Shown: positions 8,263-16,701 of the stretch, piece after piece
Layout: the number at the start of each line of letters is the position of its first letter
Numbering within the stretch: position 1 is the stretch's first letter
Assembly (NCBI GenBank): GCA_900539455.1
Contig: UQCD01000005.1
Coordinates: forward strand, 1 to 64,000
Direction: 5' to 3'
Source: an uncultured Eubacteriales bacterium
GTDB lineage: Bacteria; Bacillota; Clostridia; Lachnospirales; Lachnospiraceae
Length of the DNA: 64,000 bases
Position numbers and translations under genes: made by a program
Notes under the pieces: generated by a model
Told to the model about the DNA's origin: nothing
The model's database searches: none
What the model saw: only the letters and a program-made list of their open reading frames with translations

Positions 8263-8913
8263 TTATGCTAATTTTTCTATTAACTGCTGTGGTGTATCTA
8301 CTATAACCGTCGCCCCGGCCGCTATTAAATCGCTAGTATCTCTAAATCCCCAGCTTACACTTATACAATCAACCTGTGCATTCTTTGCTGTTAAGACATC
8401 CACCTCGGAATCTCCCACATACAAGGTTTCCCCTTTTTCTGTTCCAAAATATTTCATAACACTTAAAACTGAATCTGGTGCTGGCTTACGCCTTTGTCCT
8501 TCTCTGTCACCTATGCTAATTTTAATTGTATCCTCAAAAAATCTTTCATGTAAAATATCTACAGCACTTTGAATTTTATTAGATACTATAGCAAGATTGT
8601 AGCCCTGCTCTTTTAAGGTGTGCAGTGCCTCATTAATTCCTTCATATAATCTTGTGTTATCTGTTGCGTGCATATCATAATATTTTTTAAAAACCTCAAA
8701 TACCTTATCAATATTATCAACACTTGTCCCAACAGGAACTGCCCTTTCTACAAGTTTCCTTACTCCGTTTCCTACAAACTTTCTAACCTCCTCTAATGAC
8801 CTTTCCGGGTATCCACATTTCACTAAAGCATAATTAACTGCGTTTTTTAAATCATCTAATGTGTATAGTAAGGTTCCATCTAAATCAAATATTATAGTTG
8901 TATATCTTTTCAT
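8263..8913 (-). CDS. HAD-family phosphatase, phosphoglycolate/pyrophosphatase type
   Basis: A 216-residue HAD hydrolase. Motif I is FDLDGTLL near residue 10, with the nucleophile and acid/base Asp pair; an alpha-helical cap lies at about 20-85; motif II is IVSNK near 113; the motif III Lys is in RRKPAPDS near 142; motif IV is VGDSEVDV near 167. The cap type and DLDGTLLYTLDDL start are those of Gph/PpaX proteins, which dephosphorylate 2-phosphoglycolate or hydrolyse pyrophosphate. The substrate is not readable from sequence. It has its own position between adhE and the GGDEF/EAL gene, which points the other way. Confidence 0.85.
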   Translation of the reverse strand: MKRYTTIIFDLDGTLLYTLDDLKNAVNYALVKCGYPERSLEEVRKFVGNGVRKLVERAVPVGTSVDNIDKVFEVFKKYYDMHATDNTRLYEGINEALHTLKEQGYNLAIVSNKIQSAVDILHERFFEDTIKISIGDREGQRRKPAPDSVLSVMKYFGTEKGETLYVGDSEVDVLTAKNAQVDCISVSWGFRDTSDLIAAGATVIVDTPQQLIEKLA

Positions 8914-9084
8914 CTTTTTTCTCCTCTAACTATGTTAATAACTGGGCTTTGTTAATACATTGGTAATAATACCACCTATCCATATATTTTTCTAGCCAAT
9001 TAGCTATTTATGTGATATAATCGCAGAAGATATTTTAGTTACTTTGTTGTATTCTGCAAAGAATACTATGCTTATGGAGAAAAT

Positions 9085-10437
9085 ATGAACAAACAAAATC
9101 TTGGCAACGCAAACACAAACACTTCTTCAAATGTATTCGACCCATTAACCGGGCTTAAAAAATATGAATATTTTGTATCTGATCTAAAAAGGATTATTTC
9201 TGAAAACAAAAATACTCCCGATTTCAAGCTGGCTATTGTCTATTCAGACATTCGTCATTTCAAGTATCTCAACGACACCTTTGGCTATAATCGTGGAAAT
9301 GAGTTGCTAAAAATGTACTCTGAGTTTATTTCAAAGCCTAATCCACGCTTTTTAGGTAATTGCCATGTTTATTCAGATAATTTCATTTCTGCTACCAATG
9401 TATCTGGTATTACTGAAGAAAGATTTTATACTGAAATAGATAAAAGAAACAAAAATTTTGAAGAAATTATTAAACCTTTCTTCTTTGACAGACCGATTCT
9501 TTTAAATACAGGCGTGTATATTTTACGGGACGCCCTCAATGAAGATATAGAAACTGCAATTAGCAATGCTAATTATGCTAGAAAAGAATCTAAAAAATTC
9601 AACACCGATCAATGTGTTCAATTCAGTGACCAAATGATGAAGGACATTATCTTTAGAATGGAGTTATCCGCTTCTTTGCCTATGGCTATTGAAACAAAAG
9701 AGATTAAGGTTTTCTTCCAGCCAAAGGTTGATAGTGTTACCAATAAGGTTATTGGTGCTGAGGCACTCGCCCGTTGGATAAAGAAAGACGGCTCTATGAT
9801 ATATCCAGACCAGTTTATACCATTACTTGAGTCTAATGGTATGATTGTTGAGCTTGATTATTATGTATACCGAGAGGTATTTAAATACATTCGTGAAAGA
9901 TTAGATGCCGGACTTGAAGTAGTTCCAATTTCTATGAATATATCAAGAGTACATTTTAAAAATGATGAATTAGGGCCTTACATAGAAGAGCTCTTGGCAC
10001 AATACAAAATTCCTACTGAATATATTGAGTTTGAGCTGACTGAAAGCATTTATATCGACAGTATTCATAGAATTCTACCTTTTGTAAACAAAATGAGAAG
10101 TCTTGGTATAAAAATATCTATGGACGACTTTGGCTCTGGATATTCTTCCCTAAACCTATTAAACAATCTGCCTATAGATGTTTTAAAGCTGGACAAGGTG
10201 TTCTTATCCAATGATAACCTCTCTCGAAACCAGAAGATTATTCTTTCTTGTGTAATAAGTATGGCAAAGCAGCTTCACATAAAGGTTTTATGTGAGGGTG
10301 TAGAGAACAAACATCAAAGCGAATTTTTAACAACTGCCGGTTGTGATATGTTTCAGGGCTTCTATTTCAGCAGGCCTATTTGTGAAGAAAACTTCAACCA
10401 GTATTTAAAAGACAATGAAATATATGATAGTAAATAG
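9085..10437 (+). CDS. GGDEF-EAL protein, probable c-di-GMP phosphodiesterase
   Basis: A 450-residue cytoplasmic protein. The N-terminal GGDEF domain (about residues 15-170) opens with the usual DPLTGL, but its active site reads YSDNFISA where GGDEF is expected, so cyclase activity should be lost. The EAL domain (about 190-445) keeps the catalytic set: EALAR, the Asn in MNISR, ELTES, DDFGSGYSSL, LKLDKVF, CEGVE and QGFYFSRP. The protein should hydrolyse c-di-GMP, and the dead GGDEF domain may act as a GTP sensor, as in other such hybrids. No membrane or sensor domain is seen. It is a single gene with its own terminator, in a window containing three c-di-GMP riboswitches. Confidence 0.93.
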   Translation: MNKQNLGNANTNTSSNVFDPLTGLKKYEYFVSDLKRIISENKNTPDFKLAIVYSDIRHFKYLNDTFGYNRGNELLKMYSEFISKPNPRFLGNCHVYSDNFISATNVSGITEERFYTEIDKRNKNFEEIIKPFFFDRPILLNTGVYILRDALNEDIETAISNANYARKESKKFNTDQCVQFSDQMMKDIIFRMELSASLPMAIETKEIKVFFQPKVDSVTNKVIGAEALARWIKKDGSMIYPDQFIPLLESNGMIVELDYYVYREVFKYIRERLDAGLEVVPISMNISRVHFKNDELGPYIEELLAQYKIPTEYIEFELTESIYIDSIHRILPFVNKMRSLGIKISMDDFGSGYSSLNLLNNLPIDVLKLDKVFLSNDNLSRNQKIILSCVISMAKQLHIKVLCEGVENKHQSEFLTTAGCDMFQGFYFSRPICEENFNQYLKDNEIYDSK

Positions 10438-10467
10438 ATAGTATCTTAGATGCTATCTATTTTTTTG
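10433..10467 (+). terminator. Terminator of the GGDEF-EAL gene
   Basis: AATAGATAGTATC pairs with GATGCTATCTATT (one G-U pair), followed by a T run. The stem includes the stop codon. Confidence 0.85.
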
Positions 10468-10567
10468 ATAGGTTAAAGAACTTTTAAGCATATTTATTAT
10501 GTGGTTACATATTTTGTAAAATCTATAAATGTCGTATATTTTAAAAGCCACACTACAATACAATAAG

Positions 10568-10624
10568 AAAAAGCTTTGTGAAAATGTACATCTCTATATA
10601 TGTATCATCTTCGCAAAGCTTTTA
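10568..10624 (-). terminator. Terminator of the tRNA-Phe gene
   Basis: Leftward, AAAGCTTTGCGAAGATG pairs with CATTTTCACAAAGCTTT, then five T. It lies immediately downstream of the tRNA. Confidence 0.85.
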
Positions 10625-10630
10625 TAGTAG

Positions 10631-10703
<73 letters not shown>

Positions 10704-10761
10704 AACTCATTGCCTCATAAGTTTACAATTTATTGCAATAAATGTCAATAGGAATTAGTTT

Positions 10762-10896
10762 TTATTTTGAAGGGTCAAAACTTTGTAAAAATTCTTTTTC
10801 TAAATTTGGATTGTAGTAGTACACTATCATTTCCTTTATTTTTCCCTTTTCAACTGTACTTATATCACTATTATTACCATTGCCACAAGCTGTTAA
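10762..10896 (-). pseudogene. Lipoprotein gene relic
   Basis: Read leftward, 44 sense codons with a stop give LTACGNGNNSDISTVEKGKI... and end in EFLQSFDPSK. LTACG is a lipobox with its Cys, but there is no start codon or signal-peptide core: a TAG lies four codons upstream in frame, inside the 3' end of the MATE gene. I read it as the remains of a lipoprotein gene whose 5' end was removed by a deletion that placed the MATE gene next to it. Confidence 0.6.
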
Positions 10897-12221
10897 ATAA
10901 GCTTCCTATCCTTCCATTTTCCATTAAAATATCTTGCTATAAAAAATGTGCTTCTTACACACCAGTCAATAATCATTGCTATCCATATACCAAAGGCTTT
11001 TAAGCCTACATATTTTCCTAAAATAACACCTACTAATATTCTGCAAAACCACATTGAGCAGACTCCAACTATCATTGTGTACTTTACATCATTAGCTGCC
11101 CTTAATACATTAGGAAGGGTAAAGGAAAGTGGCCATATAAGACAACAGCATACTCCGTGTAATACTAATATTCTTATAGTTGCAACAGCAGTAGCATCTG
11201 AAAGCTTATATATTTTTGTAATTGCTGGTAGCAAGACCATTATAATTACATTTAAAACTATCATCCACATATATGCAAATTTCATAAGCTTTCTGGTGTA
11301 ATATCGAACCTGCTCATAATCTCCTGCACCTACGCACCTGCTAATAACTGTAACCATTGCCAAGCCCATCGCCGTACCTGGAAGTATTTCAAAGGCTGCT
11401 ATTGTATTGCCTACTGCATTAGCTGTAATCTCTACTGTTCCAAAGGCAGAAACTAAGCTTAGTAATAATATTTTTCCAAGCTGAAACATACTATTTTCAA
11501 TACCACTAGGAACACCAATTAAAAGGAGCTTTTTTATCATCTTAAAATCAAGAGAAAAATTAATTTTCTTAGGAATATGTAATACAAGCTTTTGGTTTCT
11601 AAGAATAACAAAAACTATAATTGCTGCAACTGCTCTTGATACAAGTGTAGGAATTGCCACACCTTCAACACTTAGCTTTAGGCCATAAACAAGAATTGCA
11701 TTTCCAGCAATATTAATTACATTCATTATAGTAGATATTTTCAAGGAAAGGCTCGAATTACCCATTGTTCTTAAAACTGCTGCACCACTATTATATATAG
11801 CTATAAATGGAATTGCTGCCATAACTATAAGCATATATCTTCGGCTAAAGTCCATTACATCTGCATCTATCTTTCCAAAGACTGTAGTTAATATGAAATT
11901 TGTACCTAAATACATAAGCACCATTACAACAATTCCGACTATTGTATTAAAAAGCATTAATTGTTCTGTCGCCTTATTTGCCTTTTCAATATTTTTACTG
12001 CCTAGATATTGTCCTGCCACTACAGCACCACCTGTAGCCAATGCAGCAAACACATTTATAAGCAAAATATTTATAGAGTCAACCAGAGATACTGCTGAAA
12101 TTGCTGCCTCACCTGCCTTTGAAACCATAAGCGAATCTGCAAGTCCTACCGTAACTGCAAGTAATTGCTCTATTATTAATGGTATAATAAGCCTCTGCAA
12201 ATCTTTCTTTGAAAATAGCAT
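10893..12221 (-). CDS. MATE-family multidrug/metabolite exporter
   Basis: A 442-residue integral membrane protein with about 12 helices in two similar halves. The MATE signatures are a first-helix P-x-IIEQLLA with DSLMVSKAGEAAISAVSL, and GGAVVAGQYLGSKN in the N-terminal lobe, matched by SGIENSMFQLGKILLLS and MVTVISRCVGAGDY in the C-terminal lobe. MATE proteins export cationic drugs or metabolites using a Na+ or H+ gradient; the substrate is unknown. AAGGAG precedes the start. It lies 87 bases after a second MATE gene in the same direction. The two proteins are clearly different, so this is not a recent duplicate. Its stop overlaps a lipoprotein relic. Confidence 0.92.
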   Translation of the reverse strand: MLFSKKDLQRLIIPLIIEQLLAVTVGLADSLMVSKAGEAAISAVSLVDSINILLINVFAALATGGAVVAGQYLGSKNIEKANKATEQLMLFNTIVGIVVMVLMYLGTNFILTTVFGKIDADVMDFSRRYMLIVMAAIPFIAIYNSGAAVLRTMGNSSLSLKISTIMNVINIAGNAILVYGLKLSVEGVAIPTLVSRAVAAIIVFVILRNQKLVLHIPKKINFSLDFKMIKKLLLIGVPSGIENSMFQLGKILLLSLVSAFGTVEITANAVGNTIAAFEILPGTAMGLAMVTVISRCVGAGDYEQVRYYTRKLMKFAYMWMIVLNVIIMVLLPAITKIYKLSDATAVATIRILVLHGVCCCLIWPLSFTLPNVLRAANDVKYTMIVGVCSMWFCRILVGVILGKYVGLKAFGIWIAMIIDWCVRSTFFIARYFNGKWKDRKLI

Positions 12222-12308
12222 TGCTTTACTCCTTTCGTATTAAATTTTCCATATATACTTTAGCTTTTATGTAGTAAGCACTATATCATCATTTCTGTAC
12301 ATATATAA

Positions 12309-13664
12309 TTATTGCGTTTTAAGCTTCCCTGCTTCTTTAGATGTTTTTTTATTATATATTATGTAAAATACCAGATTAATAGCTATACCAAATACTGTAG
12401 CCATTGGAGCTGCCAGTCCAATATCTGTTAAGCTGGCATTTTTCTTAATACTCATTAAATACGAAACCGGCAGCCTGACAATAAGTGTCTGAGCAAGACC
12501 CTGCAGCATTACAAACAAGGTCTGACCGTGTCCATTATAATACCCAATAAAACTAAAGAGAATACAAGTAACTATTGCCTCCAGGCTAAATCCCCTTAAA
12601 TAGTCAAATGCCTTTGCTACTACCTTTGCATCACTGGTAAATATTCTTGCAAGAATATCTCCCTTAAAGAATACGCCAATAGTAATAAGTACACCTACTG
12701 CACAGCCCATAAACATACCTACCAGCATACTTTTCTTTGCACGCTTCTCCTGATTTGCTCCAACATTTTGTGCAACAAAGGACGACATAGACTGCATTAT
12801 TGCACTTGGAACAAGCATTACAAAGCTTACTATTTTGTTTGCAACTCCATAGCCCGAGGATTCATCTAAACCTAACCTATTAATAAATGCACATAATGCT
12901 AAAAACGAAATCTGTGTCATTATTTCCTGAAAGGCTATTGGCAAGCCTACTAAAACAAACTTCTTTATTTCCTTATTAAAGCATATATCTGTCTTTTTAA
13001 AGTTAAATGGTAACTTTTGTCTTCTTATTATAATAAGTGACAACACGACACTTACTGCCTGTGCTAATACAGTAGCAAGAGCTGCTCCTGCTACATTCAG
13101 GTTAAGTACCATTACAAAGAATAAGTCACCTACAATATTAACAGCACAGGCAATAGCTACGAAAATAAGGGGTAGTTTTGAATTTCCCATCCCTCTGAAT
13201 ATACTACTAATTACATTGTAGGCAATTATAAATACTGCACCACCACCACATATCCGTACATACATTACAGTTAAGTCAACTGCGTCCTCTGGTGCCTGCA
13301 TTAAATGAGCAAGTGGTCTGGCAAAAACAATCATTGAAATAGATATAACTATTGCCAATACTGTAAACAGGCAAATTGCTCCTCCAATAACCTTACCTAT
13401 TCTCTCATTTTTCTTTTCACCTATATATCTGCCTATGATTACAGTTATACCCATTGCTAGTCCAGTTATTGTAAAGGTAACTAGATTTACTATATTGCTG
13501 CCAGTTGAAACTCCTGATATTCCAGCCTTAGTTCCAAACCAGCCTACAACTAAAATATCCACAGCTCCATACATAGCCTGTAAAATTAAAGCCCCCAGGA
13601 TAGGCACCATAAATTTAATCATCTTTTTAGGTATACTTCCACAAGTAAAGTCTTTATCTTCCAT
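12309..13664 (-). CDS. MATE-family multidrug/metabolite exporter
   Basis: A 451-residue, twelve-helix protein. It begins MEDKDFTCGSIPKKMIKFMVP, the usual start of the NorM/DinF-like MATE branch common in Clostridia. It has GAVDILVVGWFGTKAGISGVSTGS in helix 2, GITVIIGRYIGEKKNERIG, and in the second half SFVAQNVGANQEKRAKKSM. CGGGAVFIIAYNVISSIFRGMGNSKLPL is the typical fourth-to-fifth helix region. An ACGGAGAAA site precedes the start. It probably forms a unit with the following MATE gene. No regulator lies next to them, so the inducer and substrate are unknown. Confidence 0.93.
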   Translation of the reverse strand: MEDKDFTCGSIPKKMIKFMVPILGALILQAMYGAVDILVVGWFGTKAGISGVSTGSNIVNLVTFTITGLAMGITVIIGRYIGEKKNERIGKVIGGAICLFTVLAIVISISMIVFARPLAHLMQAPEDAVDLTVMYVRICGGGAVFIIAYNVISSIFRGMGNSKLPLIFVAIACAVNIVGDLFFVMVLNLNVAGAALATVLAQAVSVVLSLIIIRRQKLPFNFKKTDICFNKEIKKFVLVGLPIAFQEIMTQISFLALCAFINRLGLDESSGYGVANKIVSFVMLVPSAIMQSMSSFVAQNVGANQEKRAKKSMLVGMFMGCAVGVLITIGVFFKGDILARIFTSDAKVVAKAFDYLRGFSLEAIVTCILFSFIGYYNGHGQTLFVMLQGLAQTLIVRLPVSYLMSIKKNASLTDIGLAAPMATVFGIAINLVFYIIYNKKTSKEAGKLKTQ

Positions 13665-13795
13665 ATATTTCTCCGTTTCAAACGCAACAAAAAGAATTTT
13701 AATCTTTTAAACAATTACATATATTAGTTTAATCTTTTTTTAAAGTCAACTAATCTTATTATCTATGTCTAAGTTTATTTTCTATAAAATTGTTT

Positions 13796-13831
13796 GAATT
13801 TGCGTTGGAATTTGCGTTGGAATTTGCGTTT
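13796..13831. repeat. Three 12-bp tandem repeats
   Basis: The unit GAATTTGCGTTG occurs three times in a row (the last ends in T) and is followed by a partial GAATT. It lies in the 380-base gap between the second MATE gene and the SpoIIQ-like gene. The array is too short to be a CRISPR; slippage is the likely origin. Confidence 0.8.
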
Positions 13832-13878
13832 GAATTAAATATTACATATAGAATTTTGATTAATTTAATGATATGTAA

Positions 13879-13894
13879 GGCGTGAAATCACGCC
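13879..13894. other. Short GC-rich hairpin
   Basis: GGCGTG-AAAT-CACGCC, followed rightward by CATTTT. It could be a weak terminator of the leftward SpoIIQ unit or part of the structured stretch at 13924-13995. Confidence 0.4.
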
Positions 13895-13923
13895 CATTTT
13901 AAGAATATTTTCTTAGAGTTTCT

Positions 13924-13995
13924 ATCTGAAGCGAATACCCCTTCGTTATTTGACGCCTAGGCGCGTATAAGGACTTCTATCGCGAATTTTCAGAT
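13924..13995. other. Structured GC-rich intergenic element of unknown function
   Basis: Outer arms ATCTGAA (13924-13930) and TTCAGAT (13989-13995) can close a roughly 72-base element. Inside are GCGAATACCCCTTCGTTATT, the near-palindrome ACGCCTAGGCGCGT and a second CGCGAAT. The density of CG dinucleotides is unlike the AT-rich surroundings. No coding frame is supported. It lies directly downstream of the SpoIIQ-like gene. It could be an ncRNA, a dispersed repeat or a site for a protein. Confidence 0.4.
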
Positions 13996-14044
13996 TTTAC
14001 TTTCTTGATATATTATATTCTTAGTATCTCGTTTGTGTGATATT

Positions 14045-14884
14045 TTATTCATAATTTAAGTGCTCCAAAGGGTCTACTGGAGTGCCATTTTCTGTCATTT
14101 TAATATACAGATTTGGCCCTTCTAGGCTGTAATACTTTGTAGGAGCGTCAACATAGCCAATTAACTCTCCTGTTTTAATAGTAAGTCCACTTGATACCTG
14201 TATATCCTTTAATGAACCATAGGTTACCTCGTAGCCGTTTCCTAAGTTCATACGCACAAAATTTCCAATTTCACTATTATTGCCAATTTCTAAAACTGTT
14301 GCTGCAGCACCTGCATATACAGCAGTTCCCTCAGCAGACTGAATACAAAGAGAATCAGAGCATTTATATACATCTAAGGTTGGATGGTATACGACTGACT
14401 CCATATCAAAATCAATGATTACATTTCCACTTACAGGCCATACAAAGGTGCTTTTCTTAGAGAAGGTAAGTCCTGAAACATTAGAGCCAGCAGCTCCAGC
14501 CTGAGCTAACTGTGAGCTATTATTGGCTGTTGTCTGCTCCTCGCCCTTCTGCCTGTTATCTGCCTTTTTATCTTCACCTTCTGTGTCACCCTTGTTTGCG
14601 TCGTTTTTATCTACACCTGTATTGTCGTCAGCATTCTTTTTTGTATTTCCCTCTGTGACCTTTGTTTCCTCTTGTGTCGGTAACTCTATAGGCTTTGAAT
14701 TATTAATACCTACACTGTTTGCATCCTCTTCTGACTTAACCAAAACCTTATCATTTTTATTTTCCGTAGGTTTATCCATATTTTTTATTAATGCGCCACC
14801 CACTACAGCACATATGGCAAATACACCCAGTAATGAGAGTATATATATTTTTTTGTCTCCTAAGGCTTTTCTTTTATATCCCAT
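14045..14884 (-). CDS. spoIIQ: SpoIIQ-like M23/LytM-domain protein
   Basis: A 279-residue protein with a short basic N-terminus, one membrane helix (about residues 13-33), a long low-complexity Asn/Lys/Glu/Thr linker (about 35-130) and a C-terminal LytM (M23 peptidase) domain (about 145-275). In the domain, YHPTLDVYK keeps the first zinc-site His and Asp, but the later His motif is lost (the usual HxH region reads TYGSLKD). It is probably not a working endopeptidase, as for B. subtilis SpoIIQ. SpoIIQ sits in the forespore membrane and binds SpoIIIAH during engulfment. A SpoIID-like gene nearby in the same direction matches the usual clostridial spoIID-spoIIQ neighbourhood. GGAGGAG precedes the start. 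Confidence 0.75.
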   Translation of the reverse strand: MGYKRKALGDKKIYILSLLGVFAICAVVGGALIKNMDKPTENKNDKVLVKSEEDANSVGINNSKPIELPTQEETKVTEGNTKKNADDNTGVDKNDANKGDTEGEDKKADNRQKGEEQTTANNSSQLAQAGAAGSNVSGLTFSKKSTFVWPVSGNVIIDFDMESVVYHPTLDVYKCSDSLCIQSAEGTAVYAGAAATVLEIGNNSEIGNFVRMNLGNGYEVTYGSLKDIQVSSGLTIKTGELIGYVDAPTKYYSLEGPNLYIKMTENGTPVDPLEHLNYE

Positions 14885-15088
14885 AAACTCCTCCCTTTCT
14901 TGTCAGGCAGCTCGAGCTATATTGCTTTATATATTGCCTTCAAGCTTTGCAAGCTCCCAACTCTTTATAGCCGTTTATAAGATATATTTTTCCACAAAAC
15001 AAAAATTGTATACTTAGTATTTTAATATTTAATATAATTTTATCTCTCTTATTCTTCTATTCCACCCATTGAAATTTTCCTGTTTATT

Positions 15089-16675
15089 CTAATTTGTTGA
15101 ATTATAATTCTCCAAAATTTTACTCATAAAATTCTTAACTGTCATATTACCTATTTGACCTATATTCCCATCTTCTTCAAAGGTGTCGTCCTCTGACATA
15201 GTAAGCCATTGCTCCTTCATACTTTTAAGTTCAATATCTACGCCAACTCTTCCGGCATAATGAACATAATTTTTTCTATATCTTTCTGAAAAGTTTGAAT
15301 AATCCATCCACTTACCTTGTGCTACTGCGTCTAGCATTTTTGTATATTCGTCCTTATAAAATCCAGAATTCGTAATAGTCTTTAATATAAGCTTGTTTTC
15401 CTGATTTCCATTTGCACCATATGCTCTAGAGGAATATGGATCACTTTTGGTCATATATTCTCCAGTAGGATTCCAGCTATTTATTCCCATACATATTTCA
15501 CAATCATATGCAATAAATATAGCTTTATTGTCAGAGCTTCTAAAATACACATAATGATTATTGTAATTGTTTCTTAAATCGTCCGGCATACCTAAAAAGT
15601 AACTAACTGCCTCAAATCTAAGCCAGTTATCTATATCAACTACTGCTTCTAATTCCTCTTTTGTAACACCTGACTTATTTATTACAGATATAAGATTTTT
15701 TATATTTTCATGTGTAGAGGTTTTCTTATTAGTCTTTAAGTCATAAGTATAAAACTTCTTCTTATCCTCGTCCTTTATACCTACTGTATTTGAAGCATTA
15801 GTATAATTGGCCGGACCACTTCCCCAGGTACATTTGTATAAATCGCCATCTCTATCCTGCTTATCAAAATATCTTTTTATAAATACCTTGTCTACTGGCT
15901 CATATATTTTATATACACCATAGCTTTCCCCTGAAACCACCAACTGGCTAAGCACACAATTAGGTGCTAACACTCCCATATCCCTATACATTTCATAGGC
16001 ATATATTTCTCTAGTGTAAGTAGAATCCAAATCATGGTTCCATTTCATCTCTATACCTTCAAGAGTTGCAAAAGTTCTATCCTTTCTTGCCTGTCTTTCC
16101 TCCTCAGAAGCCCACACCTTTGCATCTTTCCCATAATATTCTTCATTATCAAAGGTCTGTGTAAAGCTGAACCTAAAGTGGATAAGTGCATATACGGACA
16201 TACTATTCTCATTATAGAAGTCTGTTCGTGATGTATTTCCCTTCATTCTTACACCCACCTCTTCTATAGTATATTTTTCTCCATTAATTTCAAAGGTCAT
16301 ATTACATTTTCTGTATATTGGTGACTTTGAGCCTTTAGAGCTGTATCTGTCATAATCCTCTTGAATTTTTCTCAATTCTTCATCAGAAATGTCCACTGTT
16401 ACCTTTATCTTGCTATCTGATGAGAAAAGACTTTCGTACAATGCCAATTCTTCCTTATCTGCTTTAAAATCATCAGACATTTTTATAGGTGTATATGCTA
16501 CATTTGCTGTATTATTTGTATTATCCTCACTAATGTTGCCTGCGTTTACACCTTCACTTCCCTTTTCTCCTGCATTTTCACTATTGTTTCCAGCTTCTCC
16601 CTTATTGCAGGCAGTTAAACACACAAGCATTATTACTAAAAAAATACAACTAAACCTTTTCCTAATGTTTCCCAT
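15089..16675 (-). CDS. CotH-family lipoprotein (spore-coat-kinase-like)
   Basis: A 528-residue protein with a lipoprotein signal (VIMLVCLTAC, lipid Cys near residue 23), a Gly/Asn/Glu-rich linker (about 25-70) and a CotH domain. Domain landmarks are VGVRMKGNTSRTDF near 142, TFATLEGIEMKWN near 203, the RE-YAYEMYRDMGVLAPN helix region near 222, YGVYKIYEPVDKVFIKRYF near 255, and YFRSSDNKAIFIAYDCEICMG near 375, the likely metal-binding Asp region. B. subtilis CotH is a protein kinase for coat proteins, and many clostridial homologues are secreted lipoproteins. Lying between SpoIIQ-like and SpoIID-like genes suggests, but does not prove, a sporulation role. A clear AGGAG site precedes the start. 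Confidence 0.82.
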   Translation of the reverse strand: MGNIRKRFSCIFLVIMLVCLTACNKGEAGNNSENAGEKGSEGVNAGNISEDNTNNTANVAYTPIKMSDDFKADKEELALYESLFSSDSKIKVTVDISDEELRKIQEDYDRYSSKGSKSPIYRKCNMTFEINGEKYTIEEVGVRMKGNTSRTDFYNENSMSVYALIHFRFSFTQTFDNEEYYGKDAKVWASEEERQARKDRTFATLEGIEMKWNHDLDSTYTREIYAYEMYRDMGVLAPNCVLSQLVVSGESYGVYKIYEPVDKVFIKRYFDKQDRDGDLYKCTWGSGPANYTNASNTVGIKDEDKKKFYTYDLKTNKKTSTHENIKNLISVINKSGVTKEELEAVVDIDNWLRFEAVSYFLGMPDDLRNNYNNHYVYFRSSDNKAIFIAYDCEICMGINSWNPTGEYMTKSDPYSSRAYGANGNQENKLILKTITNSGFYKDEYTKMLDAVAQGKWMDYSNFSERYRKNYVHYAGRVGVDIELKSMKEQWLTMSEDDTFEEDGNIGQIGNMTVKNFMSKILENYNSTN

Positions 16676-16701
16676 AAACCTTCTCCTTTTGCCATTGCAT
16701 T

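Noticed and set aside
10767..11003. 78-codon rightward frame near tRNA-Phe
   Set aside because: No ribosome site, and it runs antisense through the lipoprotein relic into the MATE gene.
13796..13831. CRISPR-like array
   Set aside because: Three contiguous 12-base units with no spacers and no cas genes nearby.
14523..15017. 164-codon rightward frame over the SpoIIQ-like gene
   Set aside because: It is antisense to the low-complexity linker of a well-supported gene, rich in Ser, Phe and Pro as such shadows are, and without start signals.
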